From: Owenweeksia sp965229445
Lineage (GTDB): Bacteria > Bacteroidota > Bacteroidia > Flavobacteriales > Schleiferiaceae
Length of the DNA: 64,000 nt
Assembly: GCA_965229445.1 (NCBI GenBank)
Contig: OZ245876.1
Location: 682,001 to 746,000, forward strand
Reading direction: 5' to 3'
Shown piece after piece: positions 1 through 10,338 of this stretch. Position numbers and translations under genes: made by a program. Numbering within the stretch: position 1 is the first letter of the stretch; the number at the start of each line of letters is the position of its first letter. Below the pieces are notes generated by a model. It had not been told where the DNA came from. It saw only the letters and a list, made by a program, of their open reading frames with translations, and ran no database searches.

Positions 1-3000
1 CTACCAAGGGATTAGGTGGTAGCCTTAACATTGGATTAGGTTGGGAACCTGGTTTAATCCCTGGCATGAGCCGAGGATTTACTTTTTCTGGTAAGGTAGG
101 AGCTTCTGGGTCAAAGTCTAAGGACAAGAACTCTTTACAAGATGTAAACGGAGATGGTCTTCCCGATATGGTCATAAACAATGGCAGAAGTATAAAATAC
201 TTTCCGCTGGAAATAGATGCATCAGGAAACTTCCAATTCGGAATGCCCTTAAGAATAAATTATGGTGATGGGATTTTTCAAAATCAATCATCTACCTTCA
301 ATTATGGTTATGATTTTACTCTACCATTGGGAAGTATCTATAGAGGGGTAAATTGGAACGAGACGACTTCCAAAACTTCCAAGTATGTTACTGAGTACAA
401 CGGTGATGGCATTATGGATGTAGTAGTTCCTAGTGGTGCTTCCTACAATGTGCTTTTTGGTAAAAAGAACTCCTATGGAGATATTAATTTTGTGAGTTCC
501 AGCGAGAATACGGCCAATCCAGTGGTAAAGAAGACCGCTGTGATCCCAGAACAGCCTAAAGAATCTACTAAGAACTTTGAGATTGTTCGCACCTGGAAAG
601 CACCTGTCGGAGGTACTATTAGCATTACTGGAGATGTCATTTATCCTACTGGCATTGATGGTGAAATGGAGATTGCCATTCAAAAGAACGATGGATTTCT
701 AAATGGTTGGGATTGGGTCTCATCGAACCCTACTGCAGGTCTAACTATCTCAGAGTCTGAAACTGTTAATCCAGGCGATTTAATTCTGTTTAGGCTCAGA
801 GCCGGTGATGACGGTCAGAATGACCTGATTAAGTGGAATCCAACGATATCCTATACGTCATATGACGATGGTCATTCCAATTTAAAAGATGGTAATGGCA
901 CGGATTATGGCAGCTCCAATTACAAGGATGCATTTTTACTTTCAGCGGCTGAAGGGGTATTGATTGCAGAAGACCAGTCCTTTCGGATTTATTGGGATCC
1001 CGTTTCCCTTTCAGGAATGTCAGATGATATGGTGTTTGAAGTCCAGGTATATGAGCTTGATGGAGCTACAGGAGATGGAGATTTTACAGATATTTATGAG
1101 TACAAATTAGCCGCTGGCACATCTGCAACAATGAACCCCGGTGATTTGACAAAGCGAGGTGGTGGAAGCGTGCCATCCATTTTTGGATCAGCCACTCAAG
1201 GAACTGTCGGATCCGCAAATGATAAGAAATCCTACATTTTTACCTTTCACGTGAAATCATCATCCAATATTGACTGGAGGGAAATTGATTGGCGTCCGGT
1301 TGTCGAAATAGTAGAAAATTGCCCTCGGACGATCGTTCCCAAGTATCCAACTGTAAAGTATCATACATTTAATAGGCTGGCGGAATATGCCGGGCCTTAT
1401 TCTGTTACAGGGACACCTGGAAGTGGATCAGATCCATTGCGGGCTTGGCCTAATCTATCCTTTACCTATAGTGATTTTGAGACTATTTTTGGCGCTTATC
1501 TTGGCGCATCAACCACGGTATATCGCAAGGCCTATTTTGTGACTAAAAGTGGCGAGGAACTATTGTCTAAGATTGCTCTGAAATTTGATAATCAAGGAAA
1601 CTTGTCTTACTATCTGGTGAATGACGATTTGTCCTTAGGTAGCACAACCAGCAAGTTAGCCACAGGAACTGCTAATACCTTTAACGCGAACGATGTTATT
1701 GACGAAACACTTCATTTTGAGTTTTTTGCAGATGATGCAAACCTGGCTACTTTCCTAATTGAACAGCTGGCTTCCATCTCCTATTTTGCCCCTTCTAATT
1801 CTACGGGATCCCAAACGGCATATGAGTACAATATATTTAATGAGGATAATAATTATCTTCAGGATGTGCTTTTGCATTGGGGAAGTTTTGGTTGGAGTGA
1901 TGAGGCAACTGATCCCCTGGCCATTGGGGTGTCAGAGCTTAAACCAGCGCACGAGGGAGTGGCCAACAATAATGACTTTAGTAGTGGGCAAGTGTCGCAG
2001 TCTCAATTAAGTTCAGTTTTTAGTTCCAATGAATCCAGCCTTAACCCACGAGATCAGAAGTTTTTTGTTACTACGCCTATTCGTGATGAATTAGAAAGGG
2101 GACTCAGAGACTATATTCTAACCTATAGCACTAATTCCTATGCATTAGACCGTTGGAGCGTTATGGGTTCATATATGGGTGCCTATCGACTTGATGGGGT
2201 CTCTACTCCCGGCCTATTAGGTGAGATTCAGGAACAATCACCCTCAACTCCTATAACTTCTGATCCTTACAGTGCCTTTGCTACTCTTCGAAGTTCGTTT
2301 GATTATAACAAGGGATTAACGGTCGGTGCGACTTTAGAATTACCATTTTTACCCGCTGCTAACGTGGCGACGAGCTATTCGGATGAGGAACTGAACAATG
2401 CTACCTTAAACAGCTTCCAGGATTTTAACGGGGATAATTATCCCGATATTCTTGAAGGGGTTTCTAGCTTTAAGGTTTATGCTTCTAACCCTACAGGAGG
2501 TCACGAGGGTTCAAGCACTTTAAGTGCATCCAATACTGATATCAATCATACTTATACCGATAATTCTGCTTCCTTATCCTTCTCTGGTCGATTTGTTAAT
2601 GATGATGCCAGATTTAATAATTTGGGACTCAGTGGTAGTACAGGGTATGGAGAGAGCTATACCCAACTAGATCTTAGGGATATCAATGGTGATGGACTTC
2701 CGGATCGAATAGTTTACAATGAGAATGAATCCAACTATGAGATTCAGCTGGGAAAAGGTTACGGTTTCGAAGTAAGTAAAACCTACGATCAACTAGAGGA
2801 GGCCAGAAGCAAGAACTACACGCAAAGCGTTGGATTTAACCTGGGATCTTCTAACCAAAGTACTGGCAAAAGTTTTTCTGGAGGTGTAGGTGTTAATCGT
2901 GCAGGATCTCAATCAAAAGATGTGGATATTGACCTTAACGGCGATGGCTTGTCAGATATATTGAGTTATGATGGAACCAACTTCTCGTTAATGATCAATA

Positions 3001-6000
3001 CAGGTACCAATTATCAGGCCTATACACTAACTCAAGCTAATTTGTCAGATGTCAGTACCTTAAATGATGCTCAATCACTTGGCATTTCAGTTAATTTAAG
3101 TGGTTCCTTCAGTGTTCCACTTGTACCAACTCTCGTTGCCAACCTTAAACTTTCCGTGACAGGATCGGGGTCGTTTAACTACAGTGTGAATAAGGTGAAA
3201 TCCAGTTTCATGGACTTCAACAATGACGGTCTTTTGGATTTTGTTCGCACCAACAATGATGATGATCTGGAAGTACTCTTGGCGGAGCATGGAAAGGCGG
3301 ATAAACTAAAGTCTATTGAAAATCCATTAGGAGGTAGCATTACCCTGGATTATGAGCAAATAGGAAATAAAATTGGATTTTTCCCAATCCAGGTTAGGGT
3401 ACATAATGAAGATGATAATGATGCTATGTACTGGGATATGCCTAATGCGTCATGGGTGATGAGCCAAGTGACAATAAATGATGGAATGAATTTGGTACGT
3501 GACCCTAATGGAGATGATGAAGATATGGATGGTGAGGATGCGATTGTGTACAAATACCAGTACGATGGCGGCGTGAAAAGTAGGAGGGAACGAAAATTTG
3601 TAGGTTTCTCTAGGGTTGAAACTATCGAACCTAGCACGGACGATGATGTTTTAGTAGGTTGTGAGAATGCAGATGAAACCAAAGAATTTATCACCTATGT
3701 GGATGAATATCATCGATTGGATGGAAGTGACTTTCAAGATTTGGTTGAGGCGCATTATATGGAAGGCATCTTACTAACCCGGTATAAAGTGTATAACATT
3801 CAGGAGTGTAATTTGCAAACCAATCCTTCTTCTGTTACACATCTTCGGGAACAGTTATCCAGAACTCATAACACTTATGAGTTTTATCCGGTAGATCAAT
3901 CATATGAAGTGAGCTATACCTCACAAGTGGATTTAAATCAGGTTGAGGAAGTAGATGTATTGTTTCCGGCATTACTAGAAACTGAAACCATTTCAGTACC
4001 CCAGAAGGCAGAACCCGAGAAATTCCATGCCTACAAGCGTGAATTTGAGTATGACAGATTCTTTAATATGATAAAGGCACAGGAGAAAGCTGGAATACCA
4101 AATGGGACACCTTCAGTAACCACCACTTCAACCAGCTATCCAGTTTATGAATATGAAACTAGAGAACTTTGCGCAGTAGATCTGTACAACGGATCAGTAT
4201 CTGGAGTAACAGAACTGGTTGGATATGGGAGTTCCTTAGAAAAGTGCTTTAGGGTTGATCTCGCAGGCTATTCTTCGGATACCGTCTGTGTATCTACTTT
4301 TGATATTACACCTTGTGCACCCTACACCGGTGCATCTTGTGATCCTGGTGTATATCAGTTGATTATCACTTCTTATCATCGAAAACAGAGTACTTTCAAC
4401 GTAGTGCAATCCTGGGTTAGTTATCCTACCATAAGCAACGGAGCTATCATTGCGGCAATGACCTATTACAGTCCTGGCTCTGCCGGTAATAGAACCAATG
4501 AAATTAAGTCACATAAAATATACCTTGGGACAGAAATTGCAGACAGTTTGTATAGACATACAGAATCCAAGCTCGGTGCAAACGCAAAAGCACCATATGC
4601 AATTTGGAATTATAATGAAGATAAACATGATGGTGGTGCGATTCTTATCTCAAAAACTGATTTGGAATATGATATTTATGGGAATGTTGATAAAATAACA
4701 TATCCACTTGATGCTAATTCGGAACGAACCGTCATCGAATATACCTATGATAGTAATGTCCACACCTATGTGACAAACGTAGAAAACACTTCATTGGATC
4801 TAAATATGTGTATGGCTTATGACATGGCAACAGGTAATCTTCTAAAGAAAGTTGATCCCAATGATAATCCAACGCGGTATGTATATGATGATTTTTATCG
4901 CTTAAAGGAATTCTATGCTCCCTATGAATTGTTTGATGGTGATAGAGCTGCAACAATTTCATTTGAATACTATCCTTCGGGTATGGGTAGTCATAGTTTC
5001 CCAGTTGCAATAACAAACCACAATATTAATGGTAGTGGGCTCACTACTGTGGATCCATTGCCTAAAACAACCTATGATCAGAATTGTGCGGTTCAGAATT
5101 TCAGAAATCTGACCAATCGCCCTGCTATGGTAGATCCGCTTCAGACGGCAACTTTTATGGATGGTGTTCAGAGGGTGGTCCAGATAAAGAAAGATCAACC
5201 ATGGGATGATGGTACCTCTAGTCATACTAATGAAAGAGTGAGAGAAGTATCTGGTATCACGCAATACAATAAGGAAGGACAAGTTATAGCTGAAAGAAAT
5301 AGCTTTTTAGAAATGAATCCAACTTCCAGTAACCTTGGGGAACTCATCATTGAAGATTCAGACCTTCTAATGAGTGCGCCCACATTTGACTATCAAAACA
5401 GATTAATCGAGCAGACATTGCATCAAGACAATGGTGATGCTACGCAACAGTATAATTATGAGTGGTTAACTTATGGCTCAGAGGATTTGTTTGCCATTAG
5501 AAATGAGTTAAAAGCTGGATCTGTGATTATTTCGAAATCGATCAATTACATTAACCTCTATGGGCAAACGGTAGCCTCTTCTCAATACTTCACAAGTTCA
5601 GACAAAGCTACTACCGAGTTTGTGAGAAATCCATTGGATGAGTTAAAAAGCGTTACCGATCCTATAGGATTAAAAACATTCTATAAATACGATGATTTTG
5701 GTCAAATGATTCAGGAGAATCACCCGGATAAGGGGATTACCAAGTATTATTATGACAAAGCGGGTAATAATATCAAGGTGGAGTCACCAGCAACCGGAAC
5801 TACCGGAATTAACATGACCTATAAATTCAATCGATTGTCATATGTAGAAAGACCAAAAACAAATCATATACATTTTGTAAAGTATGAGTATGGTGAAGAG
5901 GGAACAGATGAAGGGATCAACGCCGTAGGTCGAGTGAAGAAAATATATCAAGGTGATCCACCTGGTAACCCATTATCCAGCAATCCAACAAGTCCTTTCA

Positions 6001-8240
6001 TGGAAGAGGCTTTTGAGTATGACGAACTAGGCAATAAGGTATTTGAAGAACGAAAATTAAGAATACCTCAGGTTGGGTTAAAAAGTTATGTCACGGAGTA
6101 TGATTATGACTCTTGGGGTAGAGTGAATTGGATTGAATACCCGGATGGAGACAAGGTGAATTATACCTATGGTGATTTAGGTGTAGTAGAAAAAATCACA
6201 GCACAGGTGCCAGGGCAATCACTAAGAACGGTGCTTGACGGACAGGCTCAGGATGGCTTTGGGAATACTACTTACATAAAGTATGGTAATGGAACAGAAA
6301 CCACCTTCCAGTATGAAACCATAACCCGGCGACTCTCAGAAGTGAAATTAAAATCGGGTTCTGCCTACTGGTTAGACAAAGAATATGAATATGACCTTAA
6401 GTCTAATGTTACCGATATATCCAACGTCGCTACGATCTCAAGTCCATTCACCACGCAGACTTACACGAATGAGTATACCTATGATCAAGCCAATCGCCTT
6501 CTTACAGCCAGGAATGATTATGGATCAGGTGGCTCTGCAGTAACTTTAGATCTTGACATGGTTTATCTTGAGGATGGTGCCATAGATTCAAAAAAGCAAA
6601 CAGATCCAGAGTATGCACCAGGATTTGTTCCTGAATGGGAATATGAATATGATTCACAAAGTCATCAACTCGATAAGATTAAGAAGAAATTGTCGGGTTC
6701 ATCAACGGATTACCGAGAGTATGAATACAATTCCTCTGGAAGTGTAGAAGAGATATTTGACATCACTGGATCTAACCCTGTATCTATTGAAAAACTTAGA
6801 TGGGATGAAAATCAGGTGCTTACAGGTGTAAGTAATGAAAATGGCTATCACCACTATCTATATGATCACAATGGAATGAGGGTGATGAAGTCTTCAATAT
6901 TGGAAACCACGGTGCAAGAAGGTGGCGGAGAAGAAGGGGGGACTGCTTTGGCTCTTGATCCTTATACGGTATATGTAAATCCATATTATATAGAGATAAA
7001 TTACTCAGATGCCTTTGAATATTCTAAGCATTATTACAATGGATCTCAACGTATAAGCACCAAACAGGATGTCGACGAACAATCGGTATCCTATACTATG
7101 GATGATCCGTTAATCAATGGGGAGAAGGATCTTCACTTATTCTTGACCGATTTTCTAGAGCTAGTTGAAGAAGATTTTGTGTTAGAGGATTTACTCACCG
7201 CACCTAGCTATGAAAGCTATTATGGCCCTTCACCTTGTGACAATGAAGAGTTTTATGATCCTGAAGATGAGGAGGCCATAGCGGAGTGTATGTGTAAGTT
7301 TGATCCTATTGGTGCTTTACTTCAGGAAATAGACTGTGATGAATATGATGTGCAGTACTGGTATCATCCCGATTATTTAGGCCATACAGAAATTGTTTCT
7401 GATGCCAATGGAGAAGCTTATCAGTACTTTTGGTATGCACCTTTTGGAGAAACTATTGTGGAAGAACATGCAAATACCGCTAGTTTTAGTTCGAGGTATC
7501 TTTTTAACGCTAAGGAATTTGATCCTGAGACAGGTAGATATTACTATGGAGCTAGATATTATGATCCTGGGTTGAGCATCTGGTTGAGTGTGGATCCGTT
7601 GGCGAAAGAATTCCCCAACTGGACTCCATATAATTTCAACATGTCTAACCCCATAAACATGATTGATCCAGATGGAAAAGCGCCTGGCTGGTGGGATAAT
7701 ATGGTAGATGGTGTTGGAGGTTTTTTTCAATCAGTTGTTTCTAAGATAACAGGAGATGATTTATTCACAGAGGTGCTGAATGAGATGAAGGAAATCATTC
7801 AAAAGGATAATGATGACATTACTTCACCGATTACTGATCATGTAGATCATAAAGAGCTAAGGGAGTCGGGTTCGGTCAATCAGAAGAGGACACAAAATAC
7901 TACCTTCTTTTATCGTAGGGGAAGTGGTTCAGAACCTTCTGTAGTTATCGGAGATGAGGATGTCGAACTTGTCAACGAAGTATACATTACAAATGAAAGC
8001 AACCTTAGTATATCTTATTCTCAAGGTCAAAATGGCAGCAAAAGTGTAAAGTATAAATATCCCGCAGGAGGATCCAAGGGTATTATAAGAATTGTAGTTC
8101 CTACAAAGGATCCAACTGGCCGTGGACAAAGAAAAACTGGGCTACAATTGGCCTTTGACATTAGCGATCCCGATCAACTGAAGTCGTTTATTCAAACGAA
8201 CAAGGCGCTTGGAGGCCTTAAAGTAGTAAAATCACAATAG
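1..8240 (+). CDS. Giant SpvB/RHS-repeat polymorphic toxin, 5' end outside window
   Basis: The reading frame is already open at base 3, so the ATG at 66 is internal and the N-terminus lies off the left edge. Numbering from that ATG (2724 aa), the first half carries repeated calcium-binding FG-GAP/VCBS motifs (DVNGDGLPD, DFNGDNYPD, DINGDGLPD, DLNGDGLSD, DFNNDGLLD), as in SpvB and TcaC/TcdB-type toxins. The second half has many YD/RHS repeats (for example YDDFGQMI, YDKAGN) and ends in the RHS core (ETGRYYYGARYYDPG...). The core closes at DPDG near residue 2534. The remaining about 190 residues are a variable tip of unrecognised activity, rich in charged residues and lacking an obvious catalytic motif. 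RHS proteins form a shell that encloses and releases the C-terminal toxin. No T9SS C-terminal domain is seen, so the export route is unknown. A small exported protein follows after 7 bp. Family assignment is firm; the tip activity is not known. Confidence 0.93.
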   Translation, partial: TKGLGGSLNIGLGWEPGLIPGMSRGFTFSGKVGASGSKSKDKNSLQDVNGDGLPDMVINNGRSIKYFPLEIDASGNFQFGMPLRINYGDGIFQNQSSTFNYGYDFTLPLGSIYRGVNWNETTSKTSKYVTEYNGDGIMDVVVPSGASYNVLFGKKNSYGDINFVSSSENTANPVVKKTAVIPEQPKESTKNFEIVRTWKAPVGGTISITGDVIYPTGIDGEMEIAIQKNDGFLNGWDWVSSNPTAGLTISESETVNPGDLILFRLRAGDDGQNDLIKWNPTISYTSYDDGHSNLKDGNGTDYGSSNYKDAFLLSAAEGVLIAEDQSFRIYWDPVSLSGMSDDMVFEVQVYELDGATGDGDFTDIYEYKLAAGTSATMNPGDLTKRGGGSVPSIFGSATQGTVGSANDKKSYIFTFHVKSSSNIDWREIDWRPVVEIVENCPRTIVPKYPTVKYHTFNRLAEYAGPYSVTGTPGSGSDPLRAWPNLSFTYSDFETIFGAYLGASTTVYRKAYFVTKSGEELLSKIALKFDNQGNLSYYLVNDDLSLGSTTSKLATGTANTFNANDVIDETLHFEFFADDANLATFLIEQLASISYFAPSNSTGSQTAYEYNIFNEDNNYLQDVLLHWGSFGWSDEATDPLAIGVSELKPAHEGVANNNDFSSGQVSQSQLSSVFSSNESSLNPRDQKFFVTTPIRDELERGLRDYILTYSTNSYALDRWSVMGSYMGAYRLDGVSTPGLLGEIQEQSPSTPITSDPYSAFATLRSSFDYNKGLTVGATLELPFLPAANVATSYSDEELNNATLNSFQDFNGDNYPDILEGVSSFKVYASNPTGGHEGSSTLSASNTDINHTYTDNSASLSFSGRFVNDDARFNNLGLSGSTGYGESYTQLDLRDINGDGLPDRIVYNENESNYEIQLGKGYGFEVSKTYDQLEEARSKNYTQSVGFNLGSSNQSTGKSFSGGVGVNRAGSQSKDVDIDLNGDGLSDILSYDGTNFSLMINTGTNYQAYTLTQANLSDVSTLNDAQSLGISVNLSGSFSVPLVPTLVANLKLSVTGSGSFNYSVNKVKSSFMDFNNDGLLDFVRTNNDDDLEVLLAEHGKADKLKSIENPLGGSITLDYEQIGNKIGFFPIQVRVHNEDDNDAMYWDMPNASWVMSQVTINDGMNLVRDPNGDDEDMDGEDAIVYKYQYDGGVKSRRERKFVGFSRVETIEPSTDDDVLVGCENADETKEFITYVDEYHRLDGSDFQDLVEAHYMEGILLTRYKVYNIQECNLQTNPSSVTHLREQLSRTHNTYEFYPVDQSYEVSYTSQVDLNQVEEVDVLFPALLETETISVPQKAEPEKFHAYKREFEYDRFFNMIKAQEKAGIPNGTPSVTTTSTSYPVYEYETRELCAVDLYNGSVSGVTELVGYGSSLEKCFRVDLAGYSSDTVCVSTFDITPCAPYTGASCDPGVYQLIITSYHRKQSTFNVVQSWVSYPTISNGAIIAAMTYYSPGSAGNRTNEIKSHKIYLGTEIADSLYRHTESKLGANAKAPYAIWNYNEDKHDGGAILISKTDLEYDIYGNVDKITYPLDANSERTVIEYTYDSNVHTYVTNVENTSLDLNMCMAYDMATGNLLKKVDPNDNPTRYVYDDFYRLKEFYAPYELFDGDRAATISFEYYPSGMGSHSFPVAITNHNINGSGLTTVDPLPKTTYDQNCAVQNFRNLTNRPAMVDPLQTATFMDGVQRVVQIKKDQPWDDGTSSHTNERVREVSGITQYNKEGQVIAERNSFLEMNPTSSNLGELIIEDSDLLMSAPTFDYQNRLIEQTLHQDNGDATQQYNYEWLTYGSEDLFAIRNELKAGSVIISKSINYINLYGQTVASSQYFTSSDKATTEFVRNPLDELKSVTDPIGLKTFYKYDDFGQMIQENHPDKGITKYYYDKAGNNIKVESPATGTTGINMTYKFNRLSYVERPKTNHIHFVKYEYGEEGTDEGINAVGRVKKIYQGDPPGNPLSSNPTSPFMEEAFEYDELGNKVFEERKLRIPQVGLKSYVTEYDYDSWGRVNWIEYPDGDKVNYTYGDLGVVEKITAQVPGQSLRTVLDGQAQDGFGNTTYIKYGNGTETTFQYETITRRLSEVKLKSGSAYWLDKEYEYDLKSNVTDISNVATISSPFTTQTYTNEYTYDQANRLLTARNDYGSGGSAVTLDLDMVYLEDGAIDSKKQTDPEYAPGFVPEWEYEYDSQSHQLDKIKKKLSGSSTDYREYEYNSSGSVEEIFDITGSNPVSIEKLRWDENQVLTGVSNENGYHHYLYDHNGMRVMKSSILETTVQEGGGEEGGTALALDPYTVYVNPYYIEINYSDAFEYSKHYYNGSQRISTKQDVDEQSVSYTMDDPLINGEKDLHLFLTDFLELVEEDFVLEDLLTAPSYESYYGPSPCDNEEFYDPEDEEAIAECMCKFDPIGALLQEIDCDEYDVQYWYHPDYLGHTEIVSDANGEAYQYFWYAPFGETIVEEHANTASFSSRYLFNAKEFDPETGRYYYGARYYDPGLSIWLSVDPLAKEFPNWTPYNFNMSNPINMIDPDGKAPGWWDNMVDGVGGFFQSVVSKITGDDLFTEVLNEMKEIIQKDNDDITSPITDHVDHKELRESGSVNQKRTQNTTFFYRRGSGSEPSVVIGDEDVELVNEVYITNESNLSISYSQGQNGSKSVKYKYPAGGSKGIIRIVVPTKDPTGRGQRKTGLQLAFDISDPDQLKSFIQTNKALGGLKVVKSQ

Positions 8241-8247
8241 CAGATAC

Positions 8248-8748
8248 ATGATGAACATACGTAGCGTTATTCTTTTAGCCCTTATCTATAATCTGAGCTT
8301 TTGTTCAGACTCTGAATGTAAAGAACCAGCTTCAGGCCTTTGGGCAATCATTTCCGACGAGAATGACTATTATGAGTTTTATTGGGACCGGACAGGAAAC
8401 ATATTCATTTATGATGATATGCTCGGTGAGGCGTTTATGACTCTTGAGGAGGATCGGAATTTTTCTGATAGCCTTATAGGTGAGATTAATAATAGGCCTC
8501 CTGACGAAAAGGAAATCATTTCATCTATAATTCCTAGATTTTTCAGTATTAGGGGCTCTTTTAATTTAAGATTTATTGGTAGGTATGCTTATAATGTAGA
8601 TTCAAATAGAATCTCGAATTTTCAAGTATACAGGCGGTATGCTTCACGTAGAAGTATGAAATTTCATAAAGCTAATGGATCAAATAAAGATACCAATGAT
8701 AATAAATTGCGCGAATCAGAGATTATCATTTATGATACTATTAATTAA
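8248..8748 (+). CDS. Small exported protein, candidate immunity to the RHS tip
   Basis: A 166-aa protein starts 7 bp after the RHS stop codon, so the two are probably co-transcribed. The first about 18 residues are hydrophobic (SVILLALIYNLSF) and end at a cysteine, suggesting a signal peptide and possibly a lipoprotein, although the lipobox is weak. The rest is polar and matches no family I recognise. In RHS loci the gene directly after the toxin tip normally encodes the cognate immunity protein, so that role is inferred from position only. A signal peptide would place it in the periplasm or at a membrane. Confidence 0.6.
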   Translation: MMNIRSVILLALIYNLSFCSDSECKEPASGLWAIISDENDYYEFYWDRTGNIFIYDDMLGEAFMTLEEDRNFSDSLIGEINNRPPDEKEIISSIIPRFFSIRGSFNLRFIGRYAYNVDSNRISNFQVYRRYASRRSMKFHKANGSNKDTNDNKLRESEIIIYDTIN

Positions 8749-8840
8749 GGTGATGAATCATTCTAAATTATAGTCTACTAAGAATAATAACCAATTGATA
8801 TAGTATTAAAGACATTTATCTTGACAGCCAAAATAAGCAA

Positions 8841-9851
8841 TTGAAAAAATCTGGTTGTAGTTTAAATCTGTGTGGGCTAAAACTCCAGTACCACCCAGAC
8901 TATTTGGGTCACACGGAATTCGTCTCAGATGCCAACGGTGATGCCTATCAATATTTCTGGTATAGTCCATTTGGAGATGCTATCGTGGAGGAACATGCTA
9001 ACACAGCCAGTTTTAGTTCCAGGTATCTTTTTAATGCCATGGAATTAGATCCGGAAACGGGCAGGTACTATTACGGGGCTCGGTATTATGATCCTGGGTT
9101 GAGTATTTGGTTGAGTGTGGATCCGTTGGCGCATAAGTTCCCAAGTCTTTCCCCGTATGCTTTTGTAGCTAACAACCCGGTAAATCTTCTTGATCCTGAC
9201 GGGAGAGAAATTAAAATACATGGAAAAGATGGAACCACAACTGTCTATACTCCGGGAATGAAATATGAAGGTGAAGATCAGTATACTCAGAAAGTCGTTA
9301 ATGCATATAACAAAGCATATTCCGGTTCAGCTAAGGCAAATGGAATGATAACCGATTTAGTTGGATCCGAAAGCACATACAATGTCAGGCACTCATCAAC
9401 CGAATCTGGCTACGATCCTAATGCAAATTTAGTCCATTCAGCCGGTAATGATGATGCCCAATATTTTGAGAAAGACACGGGTGGAGATATTTATTGGAAT
9501 GATGAGGGTCAATCGGTTCCGGTTCAGAGTGATGCCGTAAATGTTCGAAAATCTGAGTTGAATACATCTGCCATTGCCGGGTTACTGCATGAAACTGCAC
9601 ATGCTCATGATCATTTGCAAGGAAATCTACCCTCAGGAAGTCTAATGTACAAAGGATTGCCTGTTAATGAATGGCAAGCTACACACACTGAGAATATTAT
9701 TAGGTCTGAGCTAGGACTTTCACTTAGAACATACTATAAGATAAATTCTACAACTCAGAAGGGTTGGGGTCAACCATTACTAAGAAAGAAACAAGGTAAG
9801 ACTATTAGCAATTATTTATGGAGAACAAACAGAGATATTCACGAGTACTAG
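8841..9851 (+). CDS. Orphan RHS C-terminal cassette with M91-like zinc metallopeptidase tip
   Basis: A 336-aa frame starting at TTG 8841; the same frame is open from 8799. Residues 16-118 repeat the RHS core of the upstream giant protein (YHPDYLGHTE through DPDG), but no RHS N-terminal shell precedes it. After DPDG (residue about 118) the tip differs completely. It contains LLHETAHAHDHL, an HExxH zinc motif (H250, E251, H254), and downstream EWQATHTENIIRSELG, including E277 as a possible third ligand. This arrangement resembles the M91 (NleD-like) peptidase tips of RHS and T3SS effectors, as I recall the family. The cassette is probably a displaced alternative tip that could be exchanged by recombination through the shared core; a weak TTG start and no clear ribosome site argue that it may be silent on its own. 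It overlaps the next gene by 34 bp. Confidence 0.75.
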   Translation: MKKSGCSLNLCGLKLQYHPDYLGHTEFVSDANGDAYQYFWYSPFGDAIVEEHANTASFSSRYLFNAMELDPETGRYYYGARYYDPGLSIWLSVDPLAHKFPSLSPYAFVANNPVNLLDPDGREIKIHGKDGTTTVYTPGMKYEGEDQYTQKVVNAYNKAYSGSAKANGMITDLVGSESTYNVRHSSTESGYDPNANLVHSAGNDDAQYFEKDTGGDIYWNDEGQSVPVQSDAVNVRKSELNTSAIAGLLHETAHAHDHLQGNLPSGSLMYKGLPVNEWQATHTENIIRSELGLSLRTYYKINSTTQKGWGQPLLRKKQGKTISNYLWRTNRDIHEY

Positions 9852-10315
9852 TGTTCATATTCGTTTTAATATGTAGTGTCTCATTGACTTGTGGAGGACA
9901 GACCTCTAAACGTGACTCTGCCCCATTCAAAATGACCTTCATATCCAGCGGTTGTGAAACAGTTCCTGAAGCAGGAGCAGAGCGATGGACCCCGTCTATA
10001 CAATTAGCCCTACACGCAGACAGCGTTATCTTGGCACAGAGGTGTCATATGTTTTCAATGAATATCGCGGATTCTCTTTACCCAGGTTGCCCAATTATCG
10101 CCAAGAACTGGAAAAAATATTCTAGACAATTTATTGGTTGTTACAATAAGAAAGGACATAAGATCCTTGAAGTACAATACATTTGGGAAGCAGACACAAT
10201 TAGATTTCCTGATTGGAGAACTGAAAGGGTTCACTATATAGGAGGGTGTACATACTTCTGGTCGGTTAAATATGATTTAAAGAGAAAAAAGCCTTTTGAT
10301 TATATTATATTCTAG
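9818..10315 (+). CDS. Small exported protein, candidate immunity to the M91-like tip
   Basis: A 165-aa protein whose start lies 34 bp inside the preceding toxin cassette, in another frame, suggesting translational coupling. The N-terminus is a clear signal peptide (VLVFIFVLICSVSLTC) ending at a cysteine, so a lipoprotein is possible. The mature part is cysteine-rich, and no family was recognised. Its position directly after a toxin tip and the same small-exported-protein plan as the gene at 8248 support an immunity role by inference. The two candidates show no obvious similarity beyond the signal peptide, as expected if each matches a different toxin. Confidence 0.6.
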   Translation: MENKQRYSRVLVFIFVLICSVSLTCGGQTSKRDSAPFKMTFISSGCETVPEAGAERWTPSIQLALHADSVILAQRCHMFSMNIADSLYPGCPIIAKNWKKYSRQFIGCYNKKGHKILEVQYIWEADTIRFPDWRTERVHYIGGCTYFWSVKYDLKRKKPFDYIIF

Positions 10316-10338
10316 AGTTAAATAGAAATATACCATGC

